Assembly: GCA_002917775.1 (NCBI GenBank)
Contig: KZ627148.1
Location: forward strand, 148,030 to 212,029
Direction: 5' to 3'
Source: Glaciozyma antarctica PI12
Lineage: Eukaryota > Basidiomycota > Microbotryomycetes > Kriegeriales > Camptobasidiaceae
Length of the DNA: 64,000 nt
The notes beneath the pieces are model-generated. The model worked only from the letters and a program-made list of their open reading frames with translations, was not told the DNA's origin and searched no databases. A program made the translations under genes and the position numbers. Positions 35,964-46,754 of the stretch are shown piece after piece; within the stretch, counting starts at the first letter, position 1; every line of letters starts with the position of its first letter.

Positions 35964-37228
35964 TCACACCTCCCTCTCCCCGCTTCCCTCGTTCTCGACC
36001 TTGACCCTCTTCCTCACCGGACCAATTTCCAGCTCCCCATTCCTGTCACGCAAGCTTGCGGGTTCAGCGGCGGGCGTCTCCTCGTCGGTGGGATCGGAAT
36101 CGATGACGAGGCGACGCTTGGACTTGGACGAGGCGGAGGCCGGCTTGAGAGGCGACTTGTCTTTCGGAATGCTGGTGGTAAGGAACGAGTCTGCGAAGGA
36201 AGCGAGAGGATCAGCGAAGGTGTTCCGCGCGCGAGGGAGGAAAAGTGGCGAACTGGGGACGAGGCCTTGAACGACGAGGCATTGAACTGCGCAAAATCTC
36301 GAGCGTGAGCAAAAGTAAGGTTGAAGAAGGGCGATCCACTCACCTCGCGAGAGATAGCGGAACTCGAACGTCAAGAAGGGGCTCTCGGGCTTGTCGACCC
36401 ACTCGAAGTGGTATCGAGCTCGCGCAGTGACAGGGCGCTCGGGACCGAAGCTGCGTCTAGGCGCGTCAGCGCGTTCCACAGATCAATTTTATCAGAGGAG
36501 AACAAACGCACCTCGTTTGGTGGCTGACCGTCGCGCTCTTCGAGTCCTCGTGAACGAGCCTTCGCTGATTGCGGGGTCGCGCGACCGAGCCCCCCGAATT
36601 CTCCGTGATCTTGATGCGGTAGGTCTTGATCTGAATCGTTCCCAAATCGTGAAGAAATCTCTCGTCGAAGCAAGCAGCCTTGTCGTCGTCCGTGATCGCG
36701 AGCTTGGAGAACATGAAGACGTTCGGTCGACTGCCCGACTTCAGCGTCAGCTTTCTGAACGATGAGCTCCTTCGGAGAGGAGGCACCGAGCTCGTCTCCT
36801 GGCCAGTCATGCGAGTGTTGCGGCCAGGTGCGTCCAACCCCTTCTCAAGGACCTTCCCTCCCATCACTCGTCCCCTCGCCCTGCACCTCCCATCAGCACC
36901 CCTCCCCTCACGTCCCAAATCACTCACTTGACGCCATCCAGATACGCCGCGAAGTACCAGTCGTAACCTCCAGACCTCGCGCGAGCATCGTGCACGCGGA
37001 CTTCGAACGACTCGCCCTCCTTGCTCTCGATGAACGCCGAGATGCGGTCGCCAGCTGCGTTCAGAGTGGTTCCGTAGACTTCGACTGGCTTGCCGTTCAT
37101 TTCGACCCAAGATGAGATCTTCTGCGTGGTGCTGAGGCGAGCCGGAGCAAAGCGCGAGTTAGAGGCGAGCGTTCGCGAAGAGGAAGCGGGACGTACAGGG
37201 TTGTAGGACGCTGGCTGTCGCTTTCCAT
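35964..37228 (-). CDS. DUF7918-like protein D
   Basis: The start is MESDSQRPTTL (ATG 37228). Exon 2 reads TTQKISSWVEMNGKPVEVYG and RISAFIESKEGESFEVRVHD, with SGGYDWYFAAYLDGVK. Later parts are RPNVFMFSKLAITDDDKAAC, RRLVHEDSKSATVSHQTR and SPFLTFEFRYLSR. The tail has RRLVIDSDPTDEETP (SUMO-interaction-like) and one VKVE site, but ends GSGEREV and lacks the terminal VIDD-type motif of its paralogues. A spliced 3' UTR intron follows. Confidence 0.6.
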
Positions 37229-37654
37229 CGTACTAAATTATGATCCTTTGGAGGGAGAGCAGAGGAGGGGGTGTTCGGGGGAGAAGAGCTTGGAGAGCCT
37301 CAGAGCTTTCCGCTCTCGAGCTCCCCTCCTCGTTGTCGACTTCCTTGGGGGGCTGTTTTTTCTCTCTGCACGCTGAGAAAAACCGTTCCAGAGCCGGGAG
37401 AGCAGACGAGTCCATACCTTGTGGCAGGCGGAAGGGGCTCTGGGCGCTCGCTAGCCGTCGCACTCGACCCGACCTTTTCGTGCGAAGGGCTCTCCTCCAC
37501 GCTGCCAGGTAGCTCACACTCCTTCGCTGAAAAGATGGATATCTCAAATAACGGATTACAGAAGCGTCTAGCTCCCCAAGCACAACAGCCTATCCCCAAT
37601 CGTCGTCAGCCCTCGCTCCCCCCTCGACCAGTCGAAAACGACTCACCAAATCCC
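37229..37654. other. Intergenic region between DUF7918-like D and E
   Basis: 426 bp containing the promoter of D and the 3' UTR of E, with a probable 3' UTR intron at 37646-37590. Confidence 0.4.
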
Positions 37655-39065
37655 TCAATCAAGCACGATAACCTCCACAGGCCCCTTCTTCCTCTCCCCA
37701 CCCTCCTCCTTCACCCTCTCCTTCTTCACCCTCTTCCTCGGCTCCTCCTTGACCTGCTCCAACTCCGCGATCCTCGCTCCGCGATCCTGAATCTCCTGGC
37801 TCTCCCTCGCCGATAACTCTTTGCGCAGGCAATCGAGTTCGGTGGAAGAGAATTTGGAGTCGGAATCGGAGTCGGAGAGGACGAGGACTTCGGGTTTGCG
37901 CTTGGGTTTCGGCTTCGGGTTGGATCCGCTGGCAATGGGAGCGGGGGCGGACTCGGGAGTGGGAGAAGGGAGTGGAAGGGCTGGGTAGGGGTTAGCAACG
38001 ACGAAGAAGTAGAGGGAGTGGAAGAAAGGCAGCAGGTGGAGGGAGAAGGAGGGAGAGGCGAGAAACGACGTACCTGGGACGATGCCTTTGATTTCGAGAA
38101 GAGCTGCAGAGGTGTGGGTCAGCTCGTGTCGCTCGGAGATGCGATGCCGCTTCACCTCGAGAGAGGTAGCGAAATTCGAAAGTCTGGAACGGCTTGTCGA
38201 CGGGATCAATCCAGTCGACGTACGAGCGCGGACGGTAACTGATGCTCCGCTCGGCAGCAAACCTGCAGCTAGTGAGTCAGTCTTCTTTCCTCCGTCTGGT
38301 AAAGAGCGTAGGCCGCACGTGGTCTGGTGGCTGACTTGCGCCTTCTTCGAATTCTCGTGAATCAAGCGCGCCGGGTCGTTCAGACGATTAATCGCTGGTG
38401 CTGGAGCAGTGATTTTGGTACGATGAAGAGTGACTCGCACTGTTCCGAGGCCTCGAATAAAGTCTTCGTTGGTGGTAGCGAGGTCGCCGTCGTCGGTTAG
38501 GGCGAGCTTGCTGAAGAGAAAGGGTTGCTCCGAGTCCTGCAGCAAGCTGATCAGATTCTGCTGGGATTTGTTCGCTAGGAAGGCACCGTCTTACAGTGCC
38601 AATGATCCGTCCAGATATGTCGAAAGAGCGGGTCGGCGAGTCTGCCGCATCGTTGAAGGGCGCTCGCTCGCTTGACCTGACTCTCCGCCCTGTTCCTGCT
38701 CGTCAGCTGCGACCCAGTTCAAGTTTAAATCTAAAAGACCCACTTGACTCCGTCTAGGTACAGGACCACCGCCCAGTCGTATCCGTCGTACGCGCGGCCG
38801 TTGGTGCTCCCGACAGAGAACGCGGCACCCTCGACGCTCTCAACGTAGCCAACGACCTTCCCGTCGGCGTTCGTCTCGCGCCCGTGAACCTCCAAAGGCT
38901 TTCCGTCGACTGAGATCCACGCTCAGAGGCTCTGCGCAGTGCTGTGGGAGAAGAGAGAGGGGTGAGTCCTGCTCGCGGGGAATCGGGGGACGGCAGGAAA
39001 GAAGGACGCACAGGCGAGTAGGGTGCGGCACAGCAGGCGTCGCGGGAGCAGAGGTGAACGGCAGG
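37655..39065 (-). pseudogene. DUF7918-like copy E, probably broken
   Basis: The frame of the first exon (ending AVPHPTRL) has no ATG. At 38925-38923 a TGA stands where paralogues have Ser in the KISAW block (here SL-stop-AWISVDGKPLEV). A further one-base shift is needed near 38660 to pass from AESQVKRA to PFNDAADSPTRSFDISG. The rest is well kept: DSEQPFLFSKLALTDDGDLA, ARLIHENSKKAQVSHQTT and KPFQTFEFRYLSR. The tail has EVLVLSDSDSDSK, several psi-K-x-E sites (VKEE, VKKE) and the end PVEVIVLD. Three separate defects argue for a decayed copy, though sequence error could explain some. The conserved 3' UTR intron is present. Confidence 0.6.
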
Positions 39066-39103
39066 AGGACAGATTCGACTTCGCGCCTCTCCCTCCGACC
39101 CTC

Positions 39104-39962
39104 ATGCCGCCCTTCAAGCACTCGTTCCCCCAGTCCGGAGCCGTACTAGTCCCTCCGCTCAACTTTGCCCAGATCCTCCCAGGTCAGCTCAGCCCACTCC
39201 CGCGCGCGCCATCCGTGCTGAACCTCCCCCGCCCGCAGGCGTCTACCGCTCTGGCCACCCTAACAAGAAGAACTTCCCGTTTATCGAGACGCTCAACCTT
39301 CGGAGTATCATGTGAGCTGGGCGTGGAGGGCTTGGAGGGGGCGAGGGAGCTGACCAGCGTTGTGAGATAGGTACCTCAGCACGGATGACTACAGGCACGA
39401 TACGGAGTCGTGGGCGACGTCGCTTGGGCTGAACGTGTTTCATTATCGGATTGAGAGCTGCAAGGAGCCTTTTATCGAGGTGGACGAGGAGGAGGTGATC
39501 AGGGCGTTGGAGGAGATCATCGGTGCGTTCTCTCTCTCTCCCTCTCGTCTTCCTGCGACTGATCACGCTCAAGTAGATACTCGCAACCTTCCCAGTACGC
39601 TTTAATGTCCCACCAGCATCATGAGGTCGCGACTAACTCCTCTCCGCACAGTGCTCATCCACGACAACAAGGGTCGTCTCCTCCCCTCCATCCTCGGCTC
39701 CCTCCTCCGCCTACTCAACCACTGGTCCTTCACCGCCGTCCTAGCCGAATACCGCTCCTTCCTCCCGGATGAAAAAGTGTGGACAGAGGGAGAGACGGGC
39801 AAGCCGGAGAAAGGGAGGGAGAGGTTGGCGGATCTCGAGGTGAGCTTTCACGCGCTGAGTGGGGAGGGGAAGCTGACGCGCGCTTGAGTGCAGTTTATTG
39901 ATCGCTTTCCGCTCGAACGCGTGACTTACGACCCGAGATATCGACCCGAGTGGCTCGGCTAG
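39104..39962 (+). CDS. Siw14/Oca-type phosphatase homologue lacking the catalytic Cys and Arg
   Basis: Exons encode MPPFKHSFPQSGAVLVPPLN, NFAQILPGVYRSGHPNKKNF, FIETLNLRSIMYLSTDDY, EVDEEEVIRALEEIIVDTRN, LPMLIHDNKGRLLPSILGSL and a closing FIDRFPLERVTYDPRYRPEW. This is the plant-and-fungi atypical dual-specificity phosphatase fold (Siw14/Oca). The active-site loop, normally H-C-N-K-G-K-H-R-T-G, is H-D-N-K-G-R-L-L-P-S, so the nucleophile Cys is Asp and the phosphate-binding Arg is gone. It should be a pseudophosphatase, like some yeast Oca subunits. All splice joins keep frame, so this is not decay by frameshift. The start is only 40 bp from the remains of gene E on the other strand. Confidence 0.7.
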
Positions 39963-40469
39963 GCCGTATCTCGCTGCGAAGGACGCCAAACTCGTGCTGG
40001 GGACAACCTCCGCACCGAGCCCTTCGCACTAAGTCGAAGTCGTGGATCGTCCAGATTCGGAGCTCGCTAGATCCCTGCAGGAACGGCGCCAGGAGGGACG
40101 TCGCGCCGTCCAAACGCCAGCTCTCGGAGTCAGCGTTGGCACGCCTGCGGTTTCGTGCTCCACGCCGGATGGTCTGGATGTCTCGGCTGCATCAACTCTC
40201 GAAGGAATCGCGGTGGAGCGGTATCGGGGGTGCGGTGGAATTTGAGGAACGCGAGAAACGCTGGAACTCATCATTCAGCTGCGCTTGCTCGGCTTGACGT
40301 GTCTTTCGGGCTTCTCTCTCGTTTGCTGGGCTGCTCTTCTCGGATGTCACTTCGTTTGGAAGCCTGCATCCACCATGCGTGCGGAGAGAACTCGGCTAGA
40401 CCTTGCTTGTCATACGTGCCGTCTCGCCAGCAGCGACGAAATGCGATGAATCCAGAATTAAGAATTCCA
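39963..40469. other. Convergent intergenic region
   Basis: 507 bp between the Siw14-like gene and MetAP1. No recognisable gene, RNA or repeat. Confidence 0.35.
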
Positions 40470-42540
40470 TCAAGGTGCCACCGGCTTCGGCGCAGGCAGC
40501 GTCCACCCCGGCGCAGCGGTGAGGATCTCGACTCCCGTAGCGGTCACCACCATCGTCTCCTCGAACTGCGCCGAGGGCTTTCCGTCCTTGGTCACTGCGG
40601 TCCACTGCTCCCAGTATCAGCACGAGCGAGGAAAGGGGCAGGGAGGAGGAACGAACGTTGTCGGGCCAGTGCGTTTGTTGTTGAGCACCGGCGCAGAGCA
40701 TGGGCTCGATCGTGAAGGTCTGGCCGATCTTCATCTTGCCGGCGGTGTTGTTTCCGGCGTAGTGCTGGAGGATGGGAGTAAGTTCGTAGCGCTCCTGAGC
40801 GACGAGCGAGAGAGCGTACGGGAATGCTGGGTGCGCAATGGAAGAGCCTGCGCGAGGGGAGGGTCAGCGATGGAAGACGGTGCGCGAGGACTCAGAAAAG
40901 ACGGACTGGTTGATTCCGTGACCGCAGTACCTGTTTCAAAACCGAGTTAGCAAAGCTCTGGAGCTATACAGGCGAGAGGGAACGCACGTCTTGTTGACGG
41001 TGAAGCCGTTGCGAGCCGCGACCTTCTCGATAACATTGCCGAGGTCCCTGTACAGGTAACCAGGCTTGCACACGCGAATCGCCTCGTCGAGGCATTCCCG
41101 TGCAGTGGCGATGAGGGAGAGATTGTTGGCCGAGACGGTGGTGCCGACGGGGTCTGTGGCACGAGATCAGCCGGTGCTTGTCTGAAGGAACCGAAAGAAC
41201 GAACAGGTTGCGTTGAGATCACCGTGGAAGCTGGGAGAGAGAATTAGCGGAAGCGCGCAGACTGAGGGAGAGAAGTGACGAACCCCTTGTGGTAGAGAGT
41301 AACGTCGAGGTTGACGATGTCGCCGTCCTCCAGAGGTCGCGCGTCGGGGATTCCTTAGCGAGATTCGTTTCGTCAGCTACGTGATACGACAAGCTCGCAA
41401 ACGCAGCGCACCATGGCAGATAACCTCGTTCACAGATCTGCGACAATCAATCAGCGGACGCACTACCGCATTCGGGGATAAAGACGTACGTGCACACGCT
41501 CCGAGGGAAGAGTCCGTAACCAAGAGGACTGGGGTAAGAGTTCCGCTCGATGCACGCGTTGTGCACAATCTCGTCAATCTCGAGCGTCGTGATTCCCGGT
41601 CGAATCGCCGCCGCCGCAAGATCCAACACCTCGCGCCCGAGCTGCGTGCGAAAGCGTCAGCTCCGTCCTTCCTGCATCTACCACGATCACTACTCACTCG
41701 GCAGACCTCTCGCATTCCCTCAATCTCCTTCTTGCTCAACACGCGGCCAAACTTCTCTGCGCGGTTCCCCGCCTCCTCGGAGAAAGAAGTTCCCTTAGCT
41801 GCGTCCCACCAAATACGCAATCAGCTTCCGCACCTCCTTCAGTCCCCATCCAATCACTCTCCCCACCTCCTCCGCCTTCCCCCATACCCTCCCACCCCAT
41901 ACTCCGGACCACCGCTCAGGGATCGAAAGAAGCTTCTCACAGTTGTTGGCGTAGTCGGGGTTCGGGATCAGAGCGGGGATGACGCGCTTGGGGAGTTGGG
42001 GAACGGGGTAGACGGCGCGCAAAGGACCGCTGTAGGTGTACTTGCCGCCAAAGCCGTCCTTGGCTGCGAAGAGGTCAGTTCTGGAAAGGACGGCACGAAA
42101 GGGAGCCAGACTTACTGCCCTCGGGGAAGGTGTAGTCACCCACGTTGACAAAGGTGTGGATCGCCTTGTGGGACTTGTCTGGGAGAGGAGGAGGAAGTCA
42201 GCTGGGGAGAGGAGGGGCGAAGAGATGAAAGACGCACAGTTGGTCCTGTAGCACTCGGGCGTGCAGAAGACGGCGTCCTTGATACCGAGCCTGCGAGAGT
42301 AACGTCGTAAGCTCCCGAGCTCCTGCTGTTGTGCCTTGCTGCTCCAGTGACTCCACCCAGGCACCTCCTCCCCCTCGTCTCATTCTCGACCACCGCGCCA
42401 GCACCTTCCACCCAGCTCTCGACCCGGCGCCACCTTTCCAACCCACGCAGAACTTACTCAAGGCACTTGGGACAGCTGTTGCTCCTGACTGCAGGCTTTG
42501 AGCAGTTCATGCACGAGATGCCGGAAGAAACGTCGGCCAT
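40470..42540 (-). CDS. MAP1: Methionine aminopeptidase 1
   Basis: Removes initiator Met from nascent proteins at the ribosome. The N-terminal zinc region is [18 protein letters not shown] plus [19 protein letters not shown]. The catalytic domain reads [59 protein letters not shown], then metal ligands Asp in NLDVTLY, Asp in HGDLNATYP, His in [20 protein letters not shown], Glu in QTFTIEPM and Glu in AQFEETMVV. All five metal positions and [12 protein letters not shown] are intact. Introns 1 (about 42450-42294) and the one before [10 protein letters not shown] are near 150 nt, longer than the local norm. The stop is TGA 40472-40470 after PAPKPVAP. Confidence 0.92.
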
Positions 42541-42820
42541 GGCTGCTGAGATGGAGGAGTGGTCGAGGGGGTCGGCGGGGTGGGATAAGGAGATGAGGAT
42601 AGTTTATAGGATCAAACGAAGCTCGTAGGTGCTGCTCTCTGGCCGGTCGGTGGCCGGTGGAGAAAAGTAACAATGAGCTCGCTGTCGCTCTTGCTCCTTC
42701 CCCTCACCTCGCGTTCGCCATCAACAACAGCCACTAGCCGCGCGATCCGTTCGCGCCTGAACCAGCAGCAGCAGCTCGACATCCACCCACCAGCCCGCCA
42801 CCCGCCAACGCGTTCACGCC

Positions 42821-43733
42821 ATGTCACTTCTCCGACCCTTCTCCGCGTCCGACCTCTTCGACTTTAACGCGATCAACCTCGATGCTTGGACGGAGACTTA
42901 CGGCGTCAGCTATTACCTGGGCTACATGAGTAACTGGGGAGATCTCTTCTCGTGAGTGTTGCTGGAGAGCAGGTGGGGAGGGTAGCTGATCGTTCCGGCA
43001 GAGTGGTGGAGAGCGCTGGAGGGCCGGGGAAAGCGGGTGGAGCTGGGGAAGGTGGAGGATTGATGGGATATGGTGCGTACTGGCGCTGTGGAGCTGCTCC
43101 TGCTCGAAGAGTGCTGGAAGCTGACGAGGGGCCGCGCAGTGATGGGCAAGACGGAGGGACAGCAGAATGAGTGGCAGTGAGTCCTGGTCACTTCTGGCGG
43201 AGCGACAGGCTCTGTAGGGACCTGTTGGAAAAAGGAGAGGTAGGACCGGAGCTGATGTGCCTCTCCATCGCAGCGCACACGTCTCCGCCATCACGGTCTC
43301 CCCGAGCCACCGTCGCCTAGGTCTTGCAAGCATGATGATGGACCTTCTCGAGCGTGTCGGCGAACGCGAACGGACATGGTTGTGCGTTCGTCTCTCCACT
43401 GCTGCTTCTTTGCAGCTGACCTTCGCTCCATCGCAGCGTGGATCTCTTCGTACGAGAATCCAACGACCTTGCGATTGGGCTGTACGAATCGTTGGGCTAC
43501 ATTATCTTCCGGAAAGTGAGAGGGTACTACGGCGGGGGACCAAGGGAACCTGACGAGGACGCTTTCGGTGCGTTTTTCTCGCTCGTGGATCTTGAGGACC
43601 TTGGAGCTGACGCGAGGACGCAGATATGCGGAAAGCACTCTCGAGGGACAAGCATGGTATATCAACGCGGCTCCCGGGTGGGTTCGCGGACGGGCGAGAG
43701 GTCGTCGTACGGCCAGAGGACACCTACTTCTAA
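42821..43733 (+). CDS. NAA20: NatB catalytic subunit, N-alpha-acetyltransferase 20
   Basis: NatB acetylates nascent proteins starting Met-Asp, Met-Glu, Met-Asn or Met-Gln. Six exons encode MSLLRPFSASDLFDFNAINL, WTETYGVSYYLGYMSNWGDL, then HAHVSAITVSPSHRRLGLAS (acetyl-CoA loop R-R-x-G-x-A), MMMDLLERV, FVDLFVRESNDLAIGLYESL and GYIIFRKVRGYYGGG. It ends REVVVRPEDTYF. The fit to Nat3/NAA20 is close from the first residue. It stands head to head with MetAP1 (280 bp apart). Confidence 0.92.
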
Positions 43734-44110
43734 TCGCAATGCAGGATCGTTTCAGTGCAGCTTCGGATTTCTGCTTACCTACATCATCCTGCTCTCACTC
43801 TGAGCCCAGCTCAGTCGGTGGAACGACTCACAGCCCTCAGCACACAGAAGCTTTCTGGCGAGGGAGTGAGGACGCCGGAGTCCAGCGGCGTAGAGGTGGG
43901 GAGCTCAGGCTCGACCTCTTCCGCGTCTGTGAAGCGATCAGCCCTAGTGACTGCACACGATTCCCACGAGAGACTTCTCTACCGCAAACCTGAGAACTGA
44001 GGAAGAGGTAGAAATCGAGAGCGAGATCCACCTTCTCGGCCCTCGCGTCTCGAGACGTCGCTTCGCCTCCTCCGCGTCCCCCTCTCCCTCCCCTCCTCAA
44101 CGCACCCACC
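43734..44110. other. Intergenic region
   Basis: 377 bp between NAA20 and the HYPK-like gene, same orientation; terminator and promoter are presumed. No other gene is seen. Confidence 0.35.
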
Positions 44111-44213
44111 ATGAACGCCGCCAAAGCCAAAGCCGCCGCCAAGCACGCCAAAGGAAAAGGTCCGCCCCCTCCCCTCCCCATCTCTTCTTAGGCCTCTGAC
44201 CATCCTCCAGCAT

Positions 44214-44244
<31 letters not shown>

Positions 44245-44691
44245 CGCCAGCACTCCCGCCCCCTCCGCCCCTATCCGCACCGTCCCCCGTCCCAGCGTAA
44301 CCCGTCCGTCCCTCCTCCCTCTCCTCCCTCCCTCGCTCACTCTCTCTCGAACAGAATACTGGGGCGACTCAGCTTCCTCGACTCCTGCTCCGGGCGGTGG
44401 TATCCAAAGAATCGGTTACGATCAAGCGCGCTTCGAACAGGCTGTTAAGGAGGTCATCATTGAGCCTGAGGCTGCGCCTGGCAAGGAGGAGGAGGTGGTG
44501 GAGAAGGTGAAGGTGGAGGTGCGGAAGGAGGATGTTGCGGTTTTGGTGAGTCTTGTGTGCAGAGGGAGGGGAGGAAGCTGACTAGTGTGCAGGTGCGGGA
44601 GATGGAGATGAGTGCGAAGGAGGCGGAGGAAGTGCTGAGGAGCGTAGGGGGAGGTTTGGAGGAGGCGCTGTTGAAGGCTACTGGGGCGTAG
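44111..44691 (+). CDS. HYPK: HYPK-like small NatA-associated protein
   Basis: A small protein in four or five exons: MNAAKAKAAAKHAKGK, a poly-Ala run, EYWGDSASSTPAPGGGIQRI, and a C-terminal UBA-like helix bundle KVEVRKEDVAVLVREMEMSA followed by KEAEEVLRSVGGGLEEALLK. This matches HYPK, which binds and regulates the NatA N-terminal acetyltransferase at the ribosome. The poly-Ala segment is encoded by a pure GCA run and is likely length-variable. Confidence 0.7.
44213..44243 (+). repeat. GCA trinucleotide microsatellite (poly-Ala coding)
   Basis: About ten GCA units just after the first intron of the HYPK-like gene. Confidence 0.85.
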
Positions 44692-44723
44692 AGAGGGCGT
44701 AACAGTGACTGCATACAAGGAAC

Positions 44724-44750
44724 GCTCTCTCTCTCTCTCTCTCTCTCTCT
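44724..44750. repeat. CT dinucleotide microsatellite
   Basis: About 13 CT units in the short gap between the convergent HYPK-like and MRP51 genes. Confidence 0.85.
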
Positions 44751-44789
44751 GCGTGCTCGCGAACGACTCGAGACGAGACGCCATCTGGA

Positions 44790-46145
44790 TTACTCTTCCC
44801 CGAGCAACGACCTCAGCGTAGCCGTCAACGCGGTCTTCCCAGCCTTGCCCTTCTTCCCCGGCGTCGTCTTGAAGACGTTCCTATCCATACTCCTCCGCGT
44901 CTCAATCAACGACCCCTTCCTCTCCGCATACCTCCCCTTCTCCGCCCCGCCCCTCCTCGTCTGATAGCTCAAATCCCTCGGTCTCGCCGTCCCCCGTCTC
45001 TGGTGTTCGCCAAACATGGACGACATCGGCGCTCCCGAAGCACGTCCCTGAGGCTCGTTACCCGAGTACGCCTGCGTCCCAGGTCTCGGCCCGACGGCGC
45101 CTTGGAAGACGCGAGGTTGGAGGTTGATCGACCGAGCTGCGAGGGCTTGAGGCTCGTGCGAAGGGATTTTGGAACGGTAGGTGGGGATTCCACGAGCGTT
45201 GAGCGCGGCGCGGTTTGAGATGGGGTCCGGAGTGATGGTTGCGCTGAGGGTGAAGCGGGTTCGGCCGGGGAGGTTGGAGCGCGTAGAGGTCGAATCGGGG
45301 AACCAAGTCGTCGTCGTGGCGCCTGCTGTGGCGTCCGTGTTGACACGGGCGATTTGGGAGAGGACGGAGGACAGGAGTCCGGATACGCGTGCGTCTTGCG
45401 ATTTGTTGTGGTGGATGGGACCGAGGAGACGGCCGGGGATGGGAGGGGAGAGGGCGGATTCGAGAGGAGTGGGAGTCGAGTACTGGAGGCCGAGGGAGGG
45501 GTGGGGGTGGGGGAGAGGGAACGAGGAGAGGGGAGGCGACGAGGCGAGGAATCGAGTGAGGAGGGAATTGAGCTCCGTCGGCGACGACTGGGCCGCCATG
45601 TAGGGATCCGGCGACGTCCTCTGGCTCTCCTGGCGCAGGTCCTTGACCGACTCGTCCACCAGAAACTCCTTGAACTCCTCCCGCCTGCTCCCGAGTCCGT
45701 CCAAGAACCGCTCAAACTGCTCGTCCGACAGGGCAAAGATGTTGGTCGCCCACGCCGCAGCGCCCGCATTCTTCAGCGGCGCCAGGTCCACCAACCCGCC
45801 GACGGAACCCGCATCGAGGTACCGACTCTGCACGGCCAACTCCTGCGGCTGGACCTGGTCGGCCAGATGGTTCGTCTCGAACGGCACACCCGCCTCGGCC
45901 CACTTGCGCACAAAGAGGGTCTCCTTGGTCCCCTTGCGGAAGTCGGTACGGCGCTGCGAGTTGTCGAGAGCGTTGATGCGGACGAAGGGGGAGATTTTGG
46001 TGGTCGAGGAAGGGAGGGGTCGCTTGAGGCCGAACGAGGAACGGGAGAGGTGGCCGCCGGTGGAAGAGTAGACTTGTTCGATGGAAGGAGTGTAGGATGC
46101 GAGCTTGGATCGGCGGAGGAGGGAGGAGTAAGTGGTCGAGGACAT
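44790..46145 (-). CDS. MRP51: Mitochondrial small-subunit ribosomal protein MRP51-like
   Basis: A single exon of 451 residues. The N-terminus MSSTTYSSLLRRSKLASYTP is a plausible mitochondrial presequence. The family block is HLSRSSFGLKRPLPSSTTKI then SPFVRINALDNSQRRTDFR and FVRKWAEAG, as in fungal MRP51 (bS1m), a mitoribosomal protein linked to translation initiation on mitochondrial mRNAs. The C-terminus is basic (TTPGKKGKAGKTALTATLR). It is intronless in an intron-rich neighbourhood. Confidence 0.75.
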   Translation of the reverse strand: MSSTTYSSLLRRSKLASYTPSIEQVYSSTGGHLSRSSFGLKRPLPSSTTKISPFVRINALDNSQRRTDFRKGTKETLFVRKWAEAGVPFETNHLADQVQPQELAVQSRYLDAGSVGGLVDLAPLKNAGAAAWATNIFALSDEQFERFLDGLGSRREEFKEFLVDESVKDLRQESQRTSPDPYMAAQSSPTELNSLLTRFLASSPPLSSFPLPHPHPSLGLQYSTPTPLESALSPPIPGRLLGPIHHNKSQDARVSGLLSSVLSQIARVNTDATAGATTTTWFPDSTSTRSNLPGRTRFTLSATITPDPISNRAALNARGIPTYRSKIPSHEPQALAARSINLQPRVFQGAVGPRPGTQAYSGNEPQGRASGAPMSSMFGEHQRRGTARPRDLSYQTRRGGAEKGRYAERKGSLIETRRSMDRNVFKTTPGKKGKAGKTALTATLRSLLGEE

Positions 46146-46754
46146 GGTCTCCGATTAGCCTGCTGCTTGTTCTGTTCAGCGGGAGGTGGTTAGCTCGGCG
46201 TGGGTGTGCGGCCAGGCTGCAAGTGCTCACCTTTTGCGCCTGAAGACCCTCTTGCAGTTGCTGTTCGACGGGAGCTGGGCGGGGGAGGGGAGGAGGGGAG
46301 GGGGAAGGCTCTAGACGAGGTAGCAGCCAATTTTGATCGAGTGCGTTGCTACTCGATGTGGTCGACTTCCGAGGAGGAGGAGGGGGGAGGAGAAGGCGAG
46401 CCTAAGGACAGCGCTGATCTAGAGAGATTTAGAGCAATGCTTGAGCTCAGAGCGAGACGACCGAAGCAGAAGAAGAGAACTCTCCGTAATTTCGCGCCTT
46501 CCTACCGACTTTCTCACCTCGTAGCCAACTCCCGTATTTTGATCATGCCTGGCGGAGGGACGTGAGATGCTTACAAGATGACGAGGAAGCTGAGCAGGAG
46601 GAAGGATTCAAGAGTGCGAGACGCGTCCGAGAGCGGGGGTGGTGCTTGCGAAGGGCGGCCAATCTTCATAAATTACTCTACATCCCTCGCAAGCTCCTAC
46701 AGAAACACATTCAGCAGCTGATCTCGGTGAACGCACTACCGAAGCATACTCACC
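46146..46754. other. Intergenic region
   Basis: 609 bp between MRP51 and DUF7918-like gene F (same strand). It includes the 3' UTR intron of F at 46753-46697. No other gene is seen. Confidence 0.4.

Noticed and set aside
14080-38925. Serine-recoded TGA (TGA replaces an expected Ser both in the C2H2 finger and in gene E).
   Set aside because: Many intact genes here end in TGA (for example DUF7918-like A, B and C, MetAP1), so TGA acts as stop. Two cases are better explained by point change or error.
40700-40880. A frame break in MetAP1 around NQS and LFHCAPSIP.
   Set aside because: Using the GTCCGT donor inside the Gln codon and a second small intron after CCC gives [19 protein letters not shown] without any shift.
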